Shown here: positions 6,925 to 15,048 of the stretch, piece after piece
Layout: every line of letters begins with the position of its first letter
Numbering within the stretch: position 1 is the stretch's first letter
From: Verrucomicrobiota bacterium
GTDB lineage: Bacteria; Verrucomicrobiota; Verrucomicrobiia; Limisphaerales; JAEYXS01
DNA: 54,309 nucleotides
Direction: 5' to 3'
NCBI GenBank assembly: GCA_023431185.1
Contig: JAEYXS010000095.1
Coordinates: 1 to 54,309, forward strand
Made by a program: the position numbers and the translations under genes
The notes under the pieces: model-generated
Databases searched by the model: none
Told to the model about the DNA's origin: nothing
What the model saw: the letters and a program-made list of their open reading frames with translations, nothing else

Positions 6925-9900
6925 ATGAAGTTTTGGATAAGAGCCGTGACGTGTTTCTCCATCGCTGGATGGGGCATGGGGCTTTCGTTGGCTGCGGCGG
7001 AGTTCACGGCGGAGCAGTTGGATTTTTTTGAGAAGAAGGTGCGTCCGGTGCTGGTGGAAAGTTGTTTTGAATGTCACAGCACCGCCACGAAAGGCAAAGG
7101 GGAGCTGTATCTGGATTCGCGCGAGGCGGTGTTGCGCGGGGGTGATGCTGGCAAAGTGGTGGTGCCGGGAGAGCCGGAGAAAAGTTTGCTGATCAAGGCG
7201 GTGGAGTATGGCAATCCGGAATTGCAGATGCCGCCGAAGACCAAGCTCATGCCGGATCAGATCGAGGCGCTGAAGCAGTGGGTGAAGTTGGGGTTGCCAT
7301 GGCCGCAGGAGGCAGCGCCGAAAGCGGCGGGCAAGGTGGAGGTGTTCGATCTGGAGAAGCGGCGGGCGGAGCATTGGGCGTGGCAACCGATCAAGAAACC
7401 AGCATTGCCAGCGGTTAAGGATAAGCAGTGGGGGCGGTTGCCGATCGATCGATTTATTTTAGCGAAGCTGGAGGCGGAGAGGTTGAAGCCCGCACCAGCG
7501 GCGGAGAAGCGGACGTTGGTGCGGCGGTTGTATTTTGACCTGTTGGGTTTGCCGCCGACACCGAAGCAGGTGGAGGCGTTTTTGAAGGACACTTCACCGA
7601 AGGCGGTGGAGAAGCTGGTGGATGAGTTGCTGGCGTCGCCACACTTTGGCGAGCGCTGGGGGCGGCACTGGCTGGATATGATGCGCTACGCTGAGACGAT
7701 GGGGCATGAGTTCGATTATGCCATCCACAATGCTTGGCGGTATCGGGACTATGTGATCCGGGCGTTCAATGCGGATTTGCCTTACAACCAGTTCGTGAAA
7801 GAGCACCTCGCGGGCGATCTGCTGAAACACCCACGTATCAATCCGGTGGATGGGTTCAACGAATCAATCATCGGCACGACGTCGTTCTGGTTGCCGCAGC
7901 AGAAACATTCGCCGGTGGATGTGCGGTTGGAGCAAGCGGAACTCATCGATAACCAGATCGATGTCATCACGAAGACTTTCCTGGGCATGACGGTGTCTTG
8001 TGCCCGTTGTCACGATCACAAATTCGATGCGATCTCGGACGAGGATTACTACTCGCTCTACGGCATCATCGAGAGCTCGCGCTACCGGCTGGCCGATATT
8101 TCAGATACGCGCGAAGTCAGAGCGAAAGCCAAGGAGTTGGCGAGCATTCGGGATCAGATCAAGTCACGCCTGGCGATGACGATCAAGCCGGAGACGACCA
8201 AGTTCGCCGCGTATGTTCAGAGTGCGGCGGAGGTGATGGCGGGGAAGCTGCCGAAGACGCAACAGGGGGGCGAGGCCATCGTGTTCGCGGATTTCGAGGG
8301 GACGGATCTGTCGGGCTGGACGGTGACGGGCGATGGGTTTGGTGATGCGCCGGTGACGCAGCAGGACATCGGGAGCTACCAAGGAAATGTGAAGGCGGTG
8401 GGGCGCGGGTTCATCAATTCCCACAATGCGAAGCTGGGTGGCGAGGTGTCGCGGAATGATAAGTTGACCGGCAGGATGGTTAGCCCGGCGTTCACGGTGC
8501 AGAAGAAGTTCATCCATTTCCTGGTGGGTGGCGGGGCGCATGTGGGCAAGACGGGCGTGAACCTTTTGGTGGACGGCAAACCGGTGCGGACGGTGAGCGG
8601 CAAGAACTCGAATGAGATGAGCCCGGCGCGGTTTGAGGTGGCGGATCTGGTGGGCAAGGAAGCGCGCATTGAGATTGAGGATTCGGTGAAGGGTGCGTGG
8701 GGGAATGTCGGCGTGGATCACATCGTTTTCTCGGATCGGGAGAGTTTCTTTGACCAGAACAACCAGCCGGTGACGAATGAGGATGGGGTGACGGCACTGG
8801 CGGCGTTGCGTGGATTGGATGCGGATGTGCTCAAACGCTGGATAGCGGCATTGCAGGCTGGGATGCCCGATGGCACAAGCAAGTTGGGCGATGGAGAGGT
8901 GGAGTTCATGCACGCAGGGCCCACGTTGCCTACGGAATGGATTGGCGATGGCACGGCGTTCGCGGATCGTACTGGCAAGGGATTAGGGTTTGTGCCGGGC
9001 ACGGCGGAAGGGAAATTGATTGAGCGGCTGGTCGCGCCGTCAGCGTTCAACAGTGCGGTGGAGTCGAAGCGGTTGCAAGGGGCGCTGCGTTCACCAGCGT
9101 TTTTCATCGAGAAGAATTTCATCCACGTACTCGCGGCGGGGGCGGATGCGCGCATCAACATTGTGGTGGATGGGTTCACAATCATCCGCAACCCCATCTA
9201 TGGACAGCTCAAGGTGCCGATCAATTCGCCTGAGCCACGCTGGGTGGCAGTGGATGTGACGATGTGGAAGGGGCATCGGGCCTATCTGGAGCTGATGGAC
9301 CGCACGGCCCCTGATCCGGCGGATACCTACAAGCCGGGTGGCTACAGCCCGGAGGCTTGGCTGGCTTTGGAGCAAGTGGTGTTTTCGGATGCGCGGGAGC
9401 TGAAAGTTCAGAGCGCGGACCGGAAGGTGTTGCTCGGTGCGCGAGCAGGTGAAGCAGAGGTGGGGGCGTTGGTGAAGAAGCTGGAAGATGCTTTGGCGGG
9501 GTGGTTGAGGAACAGTGCGCTGACGGGGGAGCAGAGCAGATTGCTGAAGTGGCTGGTGAGCAACCGGCTCATCGATTGGAGAACGGGTGAGGATGCGGTC
9601 TTGGCGGGGTTGCTCAAGCAGCATGCGGATCTGGAAACGAAGATTCCTGATGTTGAAACCATTCCGGCGCTGACGGAGGGGACCCCCTATGATGAGAAGG
9701 TGTTTTTGCGCGGGAGTCCTCGGCGTTTAGGCGAGGTGGTGAAGCGGCGGAATCTCGAGGCGCTGGGTGGTGGTGAGAGTGCGATCTATGAGGCGGGCAG
9801 CGGACGTTTGCAACTGGCGGAGGATTGGACCTCAAACGGGAATCCGTTGCTGGCGCGGGTGCTGGTGAACAAGGTGTGGCATCATGTGATGGGGCGGGGG

Positions 9901-10686
9901 ATCGTGCCGACGGTGGATAACTTTGGCGTGTTGGGACAGGTACCGTCGCATCCGGAATTGCTGGACTGGATGGCGGAGGATTTTCGCACGGCGGGCGGGT
10001 GGTCGGTGAAGCGGTTGATCAAACAGATCGTGCTGACGCGGACGTATCAGATGGCGAGCCAGCCGGATGATACGGCCGCGGAGGCGAAGGATCCGAACAA
10101 CGAGTGGTGGCATCGCATGAACGTGAAGCGGTTGGAGGGCGAGGCCATTCGCGATGCGGTGCTGGCGGTGTCGGGAAGGTTGGATGCGAAGTTGTTTGGG
10201 CCTTCAGTGCCGATCCATTTGACGGAGTTTATGGATGGCCGCGGGCGGCCAGGCAAGGGCGGACCGCTGGACGGGGATGGGCGGCGGAGCATTTATGTGG
10301 AGGTGCGGAGGAATTTCTTGTCGCCGATGATGCAGGCGTTTGATGCGCCGAATGCGGCGACGACGGTGGGCAGGCGGACGGTGTCTAATGTACCGTCCCA
10401 GGCGTTAATCATGATGAACGATCCGTTTGTGGTGCAGCAGGCTAAGGTGTGGGCGGAGAATTTAGTGAAAGAGGATATTTCAGCGGAAGCACGGGTGGAG
10501 CGGATTTATCGGGTGGCGTTTGGGCGGGGGGCATCGGCGGAAGAGTTGCGGAAGGCGGTGGAGTTTTTGAAGGTGCAGGCGGGTGAGTATGGGTTGAGTG
10601 GTGAGGCTTGGCAGAAGGATGTGCGGGTGTGGGCGGATTTATGTCATGTGGTGTTCAATGTGAAGGAATTTGTGTTTGTGAACTGA
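6925..10686 (+). CDS. PSCyt1-DUF1549-DUF1553 (PSD1) protein with two inserted beta-sandwich-like regions
   Basis: This 1253-residue exported protein has a signal peptide (1-25). The N-terminal cytochrome domain (PSCyt1) has the heme motif CFECH (47-51) and a candidate Met ligand in QMPPK (101-105). DUF1549 (about 165-400) carries LVRRLYFDLLGLPPTP and a second heme motif, CARCH (359-363), followed by DHKFD. The C-terminal DUF1553 domain (about 965-1230) includes LLARVLVNKVWHHVMG and SHPELLDW. Between them, about 448-620 and 665-820, lie two segments of strand-rich sequence (FADFEGTDLSGWTVTG, LLVDGKPVRTVSG, INIVVDGF) resembling carbohydrate-binding or GH32 C-terminal-like sandwiches, absent from the other three PSD1 proteins here. 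The family is known mainly from Planctomycetes and Verrucomicrobia; its reaction is not established. The partner DUF1501 gene follows after 319 bp. Confidence 0.88.
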   Translation: MKFWIRAVTCFSIAGWGMGLSLAAAEFTAEQLDFFEKKVRPVLVESCFECHSTATKGKGELYLDSREAVLRGGDAGKVVVPGEPEKSLLIKAVEYGNPELQMPPKTKLMPDQIEALKQWVKLGLPWPQEAAPKAAGKVEVFDLEKRRAEHWAWQPIKKPALPAVKDKQWGRLPIDRFILAKLEAERLKPAPAAEKRTLVRRLYFDLLGLPPTPKQVEAFLKDTSPKAVEKLVDELLASPHFGERWGRHWLDMMRYAETMGHEFDYAIHNAWRYRDYVIRAFNADLPYNQFVKEHLAGDLLKHPRINPVDGFNESIIGTTSFWLPQQKHSPVDVRLEQAELIDNQIDVITKTFLGMTVSCARCHDHKFDAISDEDYYSLYGIIESSRYRLADISDTREVRAKAKELASIRDQIKSRLAMTIKPETTKFAAYVQSAAEVMAGKLPKTQQGGEAIVFADFEGTDLSGWTVTGDGFGDAPVTQQDIGSYQGNVKAVGRGFINSHNAKLGGEVSRNDKLTGRMVSPAFTVQKKFIHFLVGGGAHVGKTGVNLLVDGKPVRTVSGKNSNEMSPARFEVADLVGKEARIEIEDSVKGAWGNVGVDHIVFSDRESFFDQNNQPVTNEDGVTALAALRGLDADVLKRWIAALQAGMPDGTSKLGDGEVEFMHAGPTLPTEWIGDGTAFADRTGKGLGFVPGTAEGKLIERLVAPSAFNSAVESKRLQGALRSPAFFIEKNFIHVLAAGADARINIVVDGFTIIRNPIYGQLKVPINSPEPRWVAVDVTMWKGHRAYLELMDRTAPDPADTYKPGGYSPEAWLALEQVVFSDARELKVQSADRKVLLGARAGEAEVGALVKKLEDALAGWLRNSALTGEQSRLLKWLVSNRLIDWRTGEDAVLAGLLKQHADLETKIPDVETIPALTEGTPYDEKVFLRGSPRRLGEVVKRRNLEALGGGESAIYEAGSGRLQLAEDWTSNGNPLLARVLVNKVWHHVMGRGIVPTVDNFGVLGQVPSHPELLDWMAEDFRTAGGWSVKRLIKQIVLTRTYQMASQPDDTAAEAKDPNNEWWHRMNVKRLEGEAIRDAVLAVSGRLDAKLFGPSVPIHLTEFMDGRGRPGKGGPLDGDGRRSIYVEVRRNFLSPMMQAFDAPNAATTVGRRTVSNVPSQALIMMNDPFVVQQAKVWAENLVKEDISAEARVERIYRVAFGRGASAEELRKAVEFLKVQAGEYGLSGEAWQKDVRVWADLCHVVFNVKEFVFVN

Positions 10687-11005
10687 GCCGGTTGCACCGG
10701 CGGGCCAATTATGGGGACGGAGATGGTTACCCGCGAAACACTCGAAAAAGAAATTTTAACAGAAGGGCGTGAAGGAAGCGAAGATGGGAAGTGGCGAATG
10801 GCAGGCATTGTTTTTTGAGATTTTGTGACGATGTAGCCGATATAGCCGATGTAGGGCTAACGGTGGCGGTGGAAAGATGGCAGGGTGAGGGCGTGAAAAG
10901 TGAATTTTGTTTAGTTGTACGTGTTATAGAGAGCGTAGTGATAACGCTGGATGGAAATTTAGGGCAGGATGGGGACAGATGACGGCAGACAATTGAAAAG
11001 AGTTT
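10687..11005. other. Intergenic region without a convincing gene (319 bp)
   Basis: Directly after the PSD1 stop codon lies a short hairpin, GCCGGT-TGC-ACCGGC (10687-10701), without a T run. A degenerate GCGAA-rich stretch follows (about 10730-10790), then three 9-bp units, GATGTAGCC, GATATAGCC and GATGTAGGG (10830-10856). A 63-codon GTG-started frame at 10791-10982 runs through these repeats and looks non-coding. The last 100 bases should hold the DUF1501 ribosome-binding region, but no strong Shine-Dalgarno is visible. Confidence 0.6.
10830..10856 (+). repeat. Three 9-bp tandem units (GATGTAGCC)
   Basis: GATGTAGCC, GATATAGCC and GATGTAGGG follow each other without gaps. The array is intergenic, between PSD1 and DUF1501 of pair 1. 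Confidence 0.65.
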
Positions 11006-12436
11006 ATGGCGCATTGTGGAAGATATTCGGCAAGGCCGATGACGCGGCGGGAGATGCTGACGCGTTGTGCGAATGGCTTTGGGGCGGTGGCGCTCACGGC
11101 GTTGCTGGGGGACAAGGCGTTTGGAGCGGCACCGGCTTCCACTAAGGTCGGCGGGGCATTGGCGCCGCATTTCAAGGCGCGGGCGAAGAATGTCATTTTT
11201 CTCTACATGGATGGCGGGCCGTCGCAGGTGGATACGTTTGATCCGAAGCCGCGCTTGCAGGCGGAGAGCGGGCAGCCGTTCAAAATGAAGATGGAGCCCA
11301 CGCAATTTAACGACAACGGGAACACTCTGGGGAGTCCGTGGGAGTTCAAGCAATACGGGCGCAGTGGTTTGCCGGTGAGTTCGCTGTTTCCGCATGTGGC
11401 GCAGCACATGGACGATATCTGCGTGATCCGGTCGCTGACGTCAGAGTTTTCGGAGCATACGAATGCGAATTACTTTTTGCACACGGGTCTCGGATTGGCA
11501 GGACGGCCGAGCATGGGGGCGTGGGTGAATTATGGGTTGGGAACGGAGAACCAGAATCTGCCGGGGTTTGTGGTGTTGAACGGCGGGCTAATTCCGCCGG
11601 GCGGGCTGGAGAACTTTGGCAATGGCTTTCTGCCCGCGACGTATCAGGGGTCGATCTTTCGCGCGGCGGACAAGCCGGTGGCGAATATTCAAGCGACGGA
11701 GGCGACGCCGAAGTTGCAACAGAATAAGCTGGCGTTGCTGAAGCAACTGGACGGTGGCGTGGTGGAGCGGATGGGAAAGTTGGACCCAATCGAATCAGCG
11801 ATCGCGAATTACGAGTTGGCGTTCCGTATGCAATCGGCGGTGCCGGAGTTGATGGAGCTGAATCGCGAGAGCGAGACACTCAAGAAACTCTATGGGTTTG
11901 ATCATCCGTTTGAGCAGACGCGGATCTTTGCTCGGCAATGTCTGACGGCGCGGCGATTGATCGAGCGCGGGGTGCGGTTCATCGAGTTGACGTGTCCGAA
12001 GGTGACGGGGGATCGGTGGGATCAGCACGGGAACTTGAAGGAGGGGCATGAGAATAATTCGCGGGCGGTGGATCAACCGATCGGGGCGCTTTTGCATGAT
12101 CTGAAGGCGCGCGGGCTTTTGGAAGAGACGCTGGTGATTTGGGCGGGTGAGTTTGGGCGCACGCCGTTCGCGCAGGGAACGAATGGGCGGGATCATAATC
12201 CGTTCGGGTTCACGGTGTGGATGGCGGGTGGTGGGGTGAAGGGCGGCATGGCCTACGGTGCGACGGATGAATACGGGTATAAAGCGGTGGAGAACAAGCT
12301 CGAGATGTATGATCTGCACGCGACGATGCTGCATCTGCTGGGACTGGATCATACGCGGGTGACGTATCGGTTCGGCGGGCGCGACATGCGGCTGACGGAT
12401 GTGCATGGGCATGTGGTGAAGGAGATTCTTGCTTAG
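11006..12436 (+). CDS. DUF1501 family protein, Tat-exported (pair 1)
   Basis: This 476-residue protein has a Tat-like N-terminus (TRREMLTRCANGFGAVALTALLG) in which the twin arginine is followed by EML. The DUF1501 core opens with FLYMDGGPSQVDTFDPKP (about 65-82), where MDGG begins at 68. It continues with RPSMGAWVNYGLG, ARRLIERGVRFIEL, VIWAGEFGRTP, GRDHNPFGFTVWMAGGG and a C-terminal DLHATMLHLLGLDH. DUF1501 (PF07394) shares the alkaline phosphatase/sulfatase-like fold; conserved Asp and His residues in the GGPSQxDTFD, GRDHN and DLHAT motifs are the likely metal ligands. The reaction is unknown. It is the usual genetic partner of PSD1 proteins. An internal ATG at 11039 (MTRREML) is a possible start and gives the shorter, more typical Tat signal. 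Confidence 0.88.
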   Translation: MAHCGRYSARPMTRREMLTRCANGFGAVALTALLGDKAFGAAPASTKVGGALAPHFKARAKNVIFLYMDGGPSQVDTFDPKPRLQAESGQPFKMKMEPTQFNDNGNTLGSPWEFKQYGRSGLPVSSLFPHVAQHMDDICVIRSLTSEFSEHTNANYFLHTGLGLAGRPSMGAWVNYGLGTENQNLPGFVVLNGGLIPPGGLENFGNGFLPATYQGSIFRAADKPVANIQATEATPKLQQNKLALLKQLDGGVVERMGKLDPIESAIANYELAFRMQSAVPELMELNRESETLKKLYGFDHPFEQTRIFARQCLTARRLIERGVRFIELTCPKVTGDRWDQHGNLKEGHENNSRAVDQPIGALLHDLKARGLLEETLVIWAGEFGRTPFAQGTNGRDHNPFGFTVWMAGGGVKGGMAYGATDEYGYKAVENKLEMYDLHATMLHLLGLDHTRVTYRFGGRDMRLTDVHGHVVKEILA

Positions 12437-12472
12437 CCGCAGATGAAACACGGAAGGAACACAGACTTGGGA

Positions 12473-12510
12473 AACATCGAACATCCAACATCGAACGCCG
12501 AACATCGAGA
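12473..12510 (+). repeat. Degenerate 7-bp tandem repeat (AACATCG), copy 2
   Basis: The units are AACATCG, AACATCC, AACATCG, AACGCCG, AACATCG. This is nearly identical to the copy at 6800-6835 including flanks. It is preceded by CGCAGATGAAACACGGAAGG (12438-12457), itself reminiscent of degenerate intergenic repeats. Confidence 0.75.
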
Positions 12511-12559
12511 GAGGGAAAAGTTAGCGCGGACTGATGTCCGCGGTTACGGGATGAGGGGT

Positions 12560-12598
12560 TCGAGGACGATGACGAGAACGAGGACGATTACGAAGAGG
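12560..12598 (+). repeat. Degenerate 6-bp tandem repeat (CGAGGA type)
   Basis: The hexamers read CGAGGA, CGATGA, CGAGAA, CGAGGA, CGATTA, CGAAGA. The last unit provides GAAGAGGG, which may serve as the ribosome-binding site of the next gene, so a repeat may double as a translation signal. Confidence 0.7.
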
Positions 12599-12609
12599 GC
12601 ATTTTGATT

Positions 12610-13377
12610 ATGAATGTGAAAAATGGGTTTGATCTGACGGGGCGGGTGGCTTTGGTGACGGGGAGTACGACTGGGCTTGGAAAGGCCATGGCCATTGCGC
12701 TGGGACAGGCGGGGGCGAAGGTGGCTTTGAATTATGCGAATAATCAGGCGCGAGCGGAGAAGGCGTTCGCGGAGTTCAAGGCGGCGGGTTGCGAGGGAGC
12801 TTTGTTTCGCGGGAGTGTCATCGATGAGGCAGAGGTGAAGCGGTTGGTCGAGGAGGTGGCGAAGACGTTGGGGGCGATTGATATTTTGGTTTTCAATGCG
12901 ACGCCGGATCAGCCGCAGAAGCCCATCGAGCAGTATGATTGGGCGTTTTATCAGTCGATGCTGGATTTCTTCATCAAGAGTCCGTTCTTGCTGACGCGGG
13001 CGTGCTTGCCGCATCTGAAACAGCAGAAATGGGGGCGCATCATCAATATCGGTTCGGAGGTGGTAGCTCGCGGGGTACCGAACTTCAGTGCGTATGTGGC
13101 GGCGAAGGGCGGGCAGAATGGCTGGACGCGGAGCATGTCGGGTGAGCTGGCGCCGCATGGCATCACGGTGAACATGATCGCGCCGGGCTGGATTCCGGTG
13201 GAGCGGCATGAGAATGATCCGCAGGAATTGAAGGATGGGTATCGGGCGCTGATCCCGGCGGATCGCTGGGGGGTGCCGCAGGATGTGGCGGGGGCGGTGG
13301 TGTTCCTGGCGAGTGATGCGGCATCGTTCATCACGGGGCAGAATCTGCATGTTAATGGGGGGATGACGGTGGCGTGA
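12610..13377 (+). CDS. Short-chain dehydrogenase/reductase (SDR)
   Basis: This is a 255-residue classical SDR. The NAD(P)-binding motif TGSTTGLG is at 17-24, FNAT holds Asn96, and the catalytic set is Ser149 (INIGSE), Tyr162 and Lys166 (YVAAK). The C-terminus has GWIPVERH and the family end FITGQNLHVNGGM. Length and motifs match FabG-like or sugar/polyol dehydrogenases; the substrate is open. Asn41 after the second strand, in place of an acidic residue, suggests NADP may be accepted. The start is the ATG at 12610; a TTG six bases earlier sits closer to GAAGAGGG and cannot be excluded. It is cytoplasmic, with no signal peptide. It lies between an exported redox pair and a sugar-binding lipoprotein, compatible with use of an imported sugar. 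Confidence 0.88.
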   Translation: MNVKNGFDLTGRVALVTGSTTGLGKAMAIALGQAGAKVALNYANNQARAEKAFAEFKAAGCEGALFRGSVIDEAEVKRLVEEVAKTLGAIDILVFNATPDQPQKPIEQYDWAFYQSMLDFFIKSPFLLTRACLPHLKQQKWGRIINIGSEVVARGVPNFSAYVAAKGGQNGWTRSMSGELAPHGITVNMIAPGWIPVERHENDPQELKDGYRALIPADRWGVPQDVAGAVVFLASDAASFITGQNLHVNGGMTVA

Positions 13378-13379
13378 TT

Positions 13380-13407
13380 CGTAACTCGTAATACGTGATG
13401 CGTAACA
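13380..13407 (+). repeat. Degenerate 7-bp tandem repeat (CGTAAxx)
   Basis: The units are CGTAACT, CGTAATA, CGTGATG, CGTAACA, in the short gap after the SDR gene. The period equals that of the AACATCG arrays but the sequence differs. Confidence 0.65.
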
Positions 13408-13459
13408 AGACTGTGTTTCTTGGTCGCCAAATGGGAAATGAATGGTTAAGTAAATATTT

Positions 13460-14515
13460 ATGAATTCACCGAAGATTTTTGCACAGGCGATGGCTTTGTT
13501 CTGCGTGCTGGCTTTGAGCGCTTGCAAACCGAATCAACCGGCACCGCAAGCGGGCGGTGGCGGTGGTGCGGCTCAGCCGACGACAGCGGGCAAGAAACAT
13601 AAGATCGCGTTTGTGAGCAATGGGGTGGCGTCTTTCTGGACGATCTGCGAGGCGGGGGTGAAGGCGGCGGGGAAGGACTTGGGCGTGGACAGCTCCATGT
13701 ATATGCCGGCGGAGGGCATCGGGGATCAGAAGCGGATCATCGAGGATCTATTGACGCGGGGGATTGATGGCATCTCGATCAGCCCGATCGATGCGGATAA
13801 CCAGACGGAGATGATCAGCAAGGCGGCGGAGCACGCGAAGATCATCACGGCGGACTCGGATGCGCCGAAGGCGAATCGCCTGCTGTATCTGGGCATGGAC
13901 AATTACAAGGCGGGCCGCTTGTGCGGGGCGCTGGTGAAGGAGGCGTTGCCGAAGGGCGGCAAGATCATGATCTACATCGGGCGCATGGAGCAGGACAATG
14001 CGAAGCGCCGTCGGCAGGGGATGATAGACGAGGTGCTGGGACGCCCGGAGAATCCGAACAACTTCGATGCGCCGGACCAAGTGTTGACCGGAAATGGGTT
14101 CACTATCTTGGGCACGTTGACGGACCAGTTTGATAGGGCGAAGGGCAAGGCGAATGTGGAGGATACGTTGGCGCGGCATCCGGATATCGACGGCATGGTG
14201 GGTCTGTTCGCCTACAATCCGCCGCTGATGTTGGAGGCGCTGGATCGCGCGGGCAAGCTGGGGAAGGTGAAGGTGATCGCGTTCGACGAGGCGGATGAAA
14301 CGCTGGCAGGCATCCAGAAGGGCACGGTGCATGGGACGGTGGTGCAGAATCCGTATATGTATGGGTATAAGTCGGTGGAAGTGCTGAAGGATATTCTCGA
14401 TGGTAAAGCGGATGTGATTCCGGCGAACAAGTTCATCGATATTCCGGCGCGACAGATCCGTAAGGATAACGTGGATGAGTTCTGGGCGGATCTGAAGAAG
14501 AAGATGGGGCAGTGA
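13460..14515 (+). CDS. Sugar-binding lipoprotein of ABC type (RbsB-like), orphan
   Basis: This 351-residue lipoprotein has a signal with lipobox LSAC (Cys22), followed by a Gly/Ala/Pro-rich linker to about 44. The periplasmic-binding fold of the ribose/galactose type (Peripla_BP_4-like) runs from 46 to the end, with KIAFVSNGVASFW, DLLTRGIDGISISP, ITADSDAP, KVIAFDEADE and the QNPYMYGYKSVEVL hinge segment. It should bind a sugar outside the cytoplasmic membrane. No permease or ATPase gene lies in the window, so it either works with a distant transporter or acts as a sensor. It follows the SDR gene by 82 bp and precedes the macro-domain gene by 30 bp, so these may be cotranscribed. Confidence 0.87.
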   Translation: MNSPKIFAQAMALFCVLALSACKPNQPAPQAGGGGGAAQPTTAGKKHKIAFVSNGVASFWTICEAGVKAAGKDLGVDSSMYMPAEGIGDQKRIIEDLLTRGIDGISISPIDADNQTEMISKAAEHAKIITADSDAPKANRLLYLGMDNYKAGRLCGALVKEALPKGGKIMIYIGRMEQDNAKRRRQGMIDEVLGRPENPNNFDAPDQVLTGNGFTILGTLTDQFDRAKGKANVEDTLARHPDIDGMVGLFAYNPPLMLEALDRAGKLGKVKVIAFDEADETLAGIQKGTVHGTVVQNPYMYGYKSVEVLKDILDGKADVIPANKFIDIPARQIRKDNVDEFWADLKKKMGQ

Positions 14516-14545
14516 GGCGATGGTCGCTGACCTGTCCAGAGTGTT

Positions 14546-15007
14546 ATGAATGTTCAGGTCATTGACGGCGATCTGCTCAACCAACCGGTCGAAGTCATCG
14601 TCAATGCGTGGAATCGGAACATCATCCCGTGGTGGCTGTTGTTACCGCAGGGAGTGTCAGGAGCGATCAAGAAGCGGGGTGGGTATGAGCCGTTCAAGGA
14701 GTTGGGCCGGATGGGGCCGATACCACCGGGTGGCGCGGTGGTGACGGGGCCGGGACGGTTGCCATTCAAGGCGATCCTTCACGTGGCGGGGATCAATATG
14801 TTGTGGCGGTCTTCTGAGAAGATCATCCGGGATTGCGTGGTGAACGCGATGCGGATCGCGAAGGACAAGGGCTACAAGTCAGTGGCGTTTCCGTTGATCG
14901 GGGCGGGGACGGGTGGTTTTGATCAGGAAGCGGCTATGCGGATCATGCAGGAGAGTTTGGTGACGTGTGATTTTCAGGGTGAAGTGAGGATTGTGCGTTT
15001 CAAATGA
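14546..15007 (+). CDS. Macro-domain protein (ADP-ribose binding)
   Basis: This 153-residue cytoplasmic protein is essentially a single macro domain. The first strand leads into GDLL (8-11) and VIVNAWN (17-23; the family usually has VNAAN). The substrate loop GVSGAI is at 36-41, PPGGAVVTGPG at 60-70, and the second loop PLIGAGTGGF at 116-125. Macro domains bind ADP-ribose, and some hydrolyse ADP-ribosyl groups or O-acetyl-ADP-ribose. Here Ala is replaced by Trp in the NAxN motif and an unusual NIIPWWLLLPQG segment follows, so activity may differ from the MacroD type. No ADP-ribosyltransferase is recognisable nearby. It lies between the sugar-binding lipoprotein and pair 2, all on the same strand. 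Confidence 0.88.
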   Translation: MNVQVIDGDLLNQPVEVIVNAWNRNIIPWWLLLPQGVSGAIKKRGGYEPFKELGRMGPIPPGGAVVTGPGRLPFKAILHVAGINMLWRSSEKIIRDCVVNAMRIAKDKGYKSVAFPLIGAGTGGFDQEAAMRIMQESLVTCDFQGEVRIVRFK

Positions 15008-15048
15008 ACGTGAAGATATCGATGAACATTTTCGTCTAAGTAACTCGC

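Noticed and set aside
10791..10982. 63-codon GTG-started frame between PSD1 and DUF1501 of pair 1
   Set aside because: It runs through a 9-bp tandem repeat (peptide DVADIADVG), has no ribosome-binding site and resembles no known protein.
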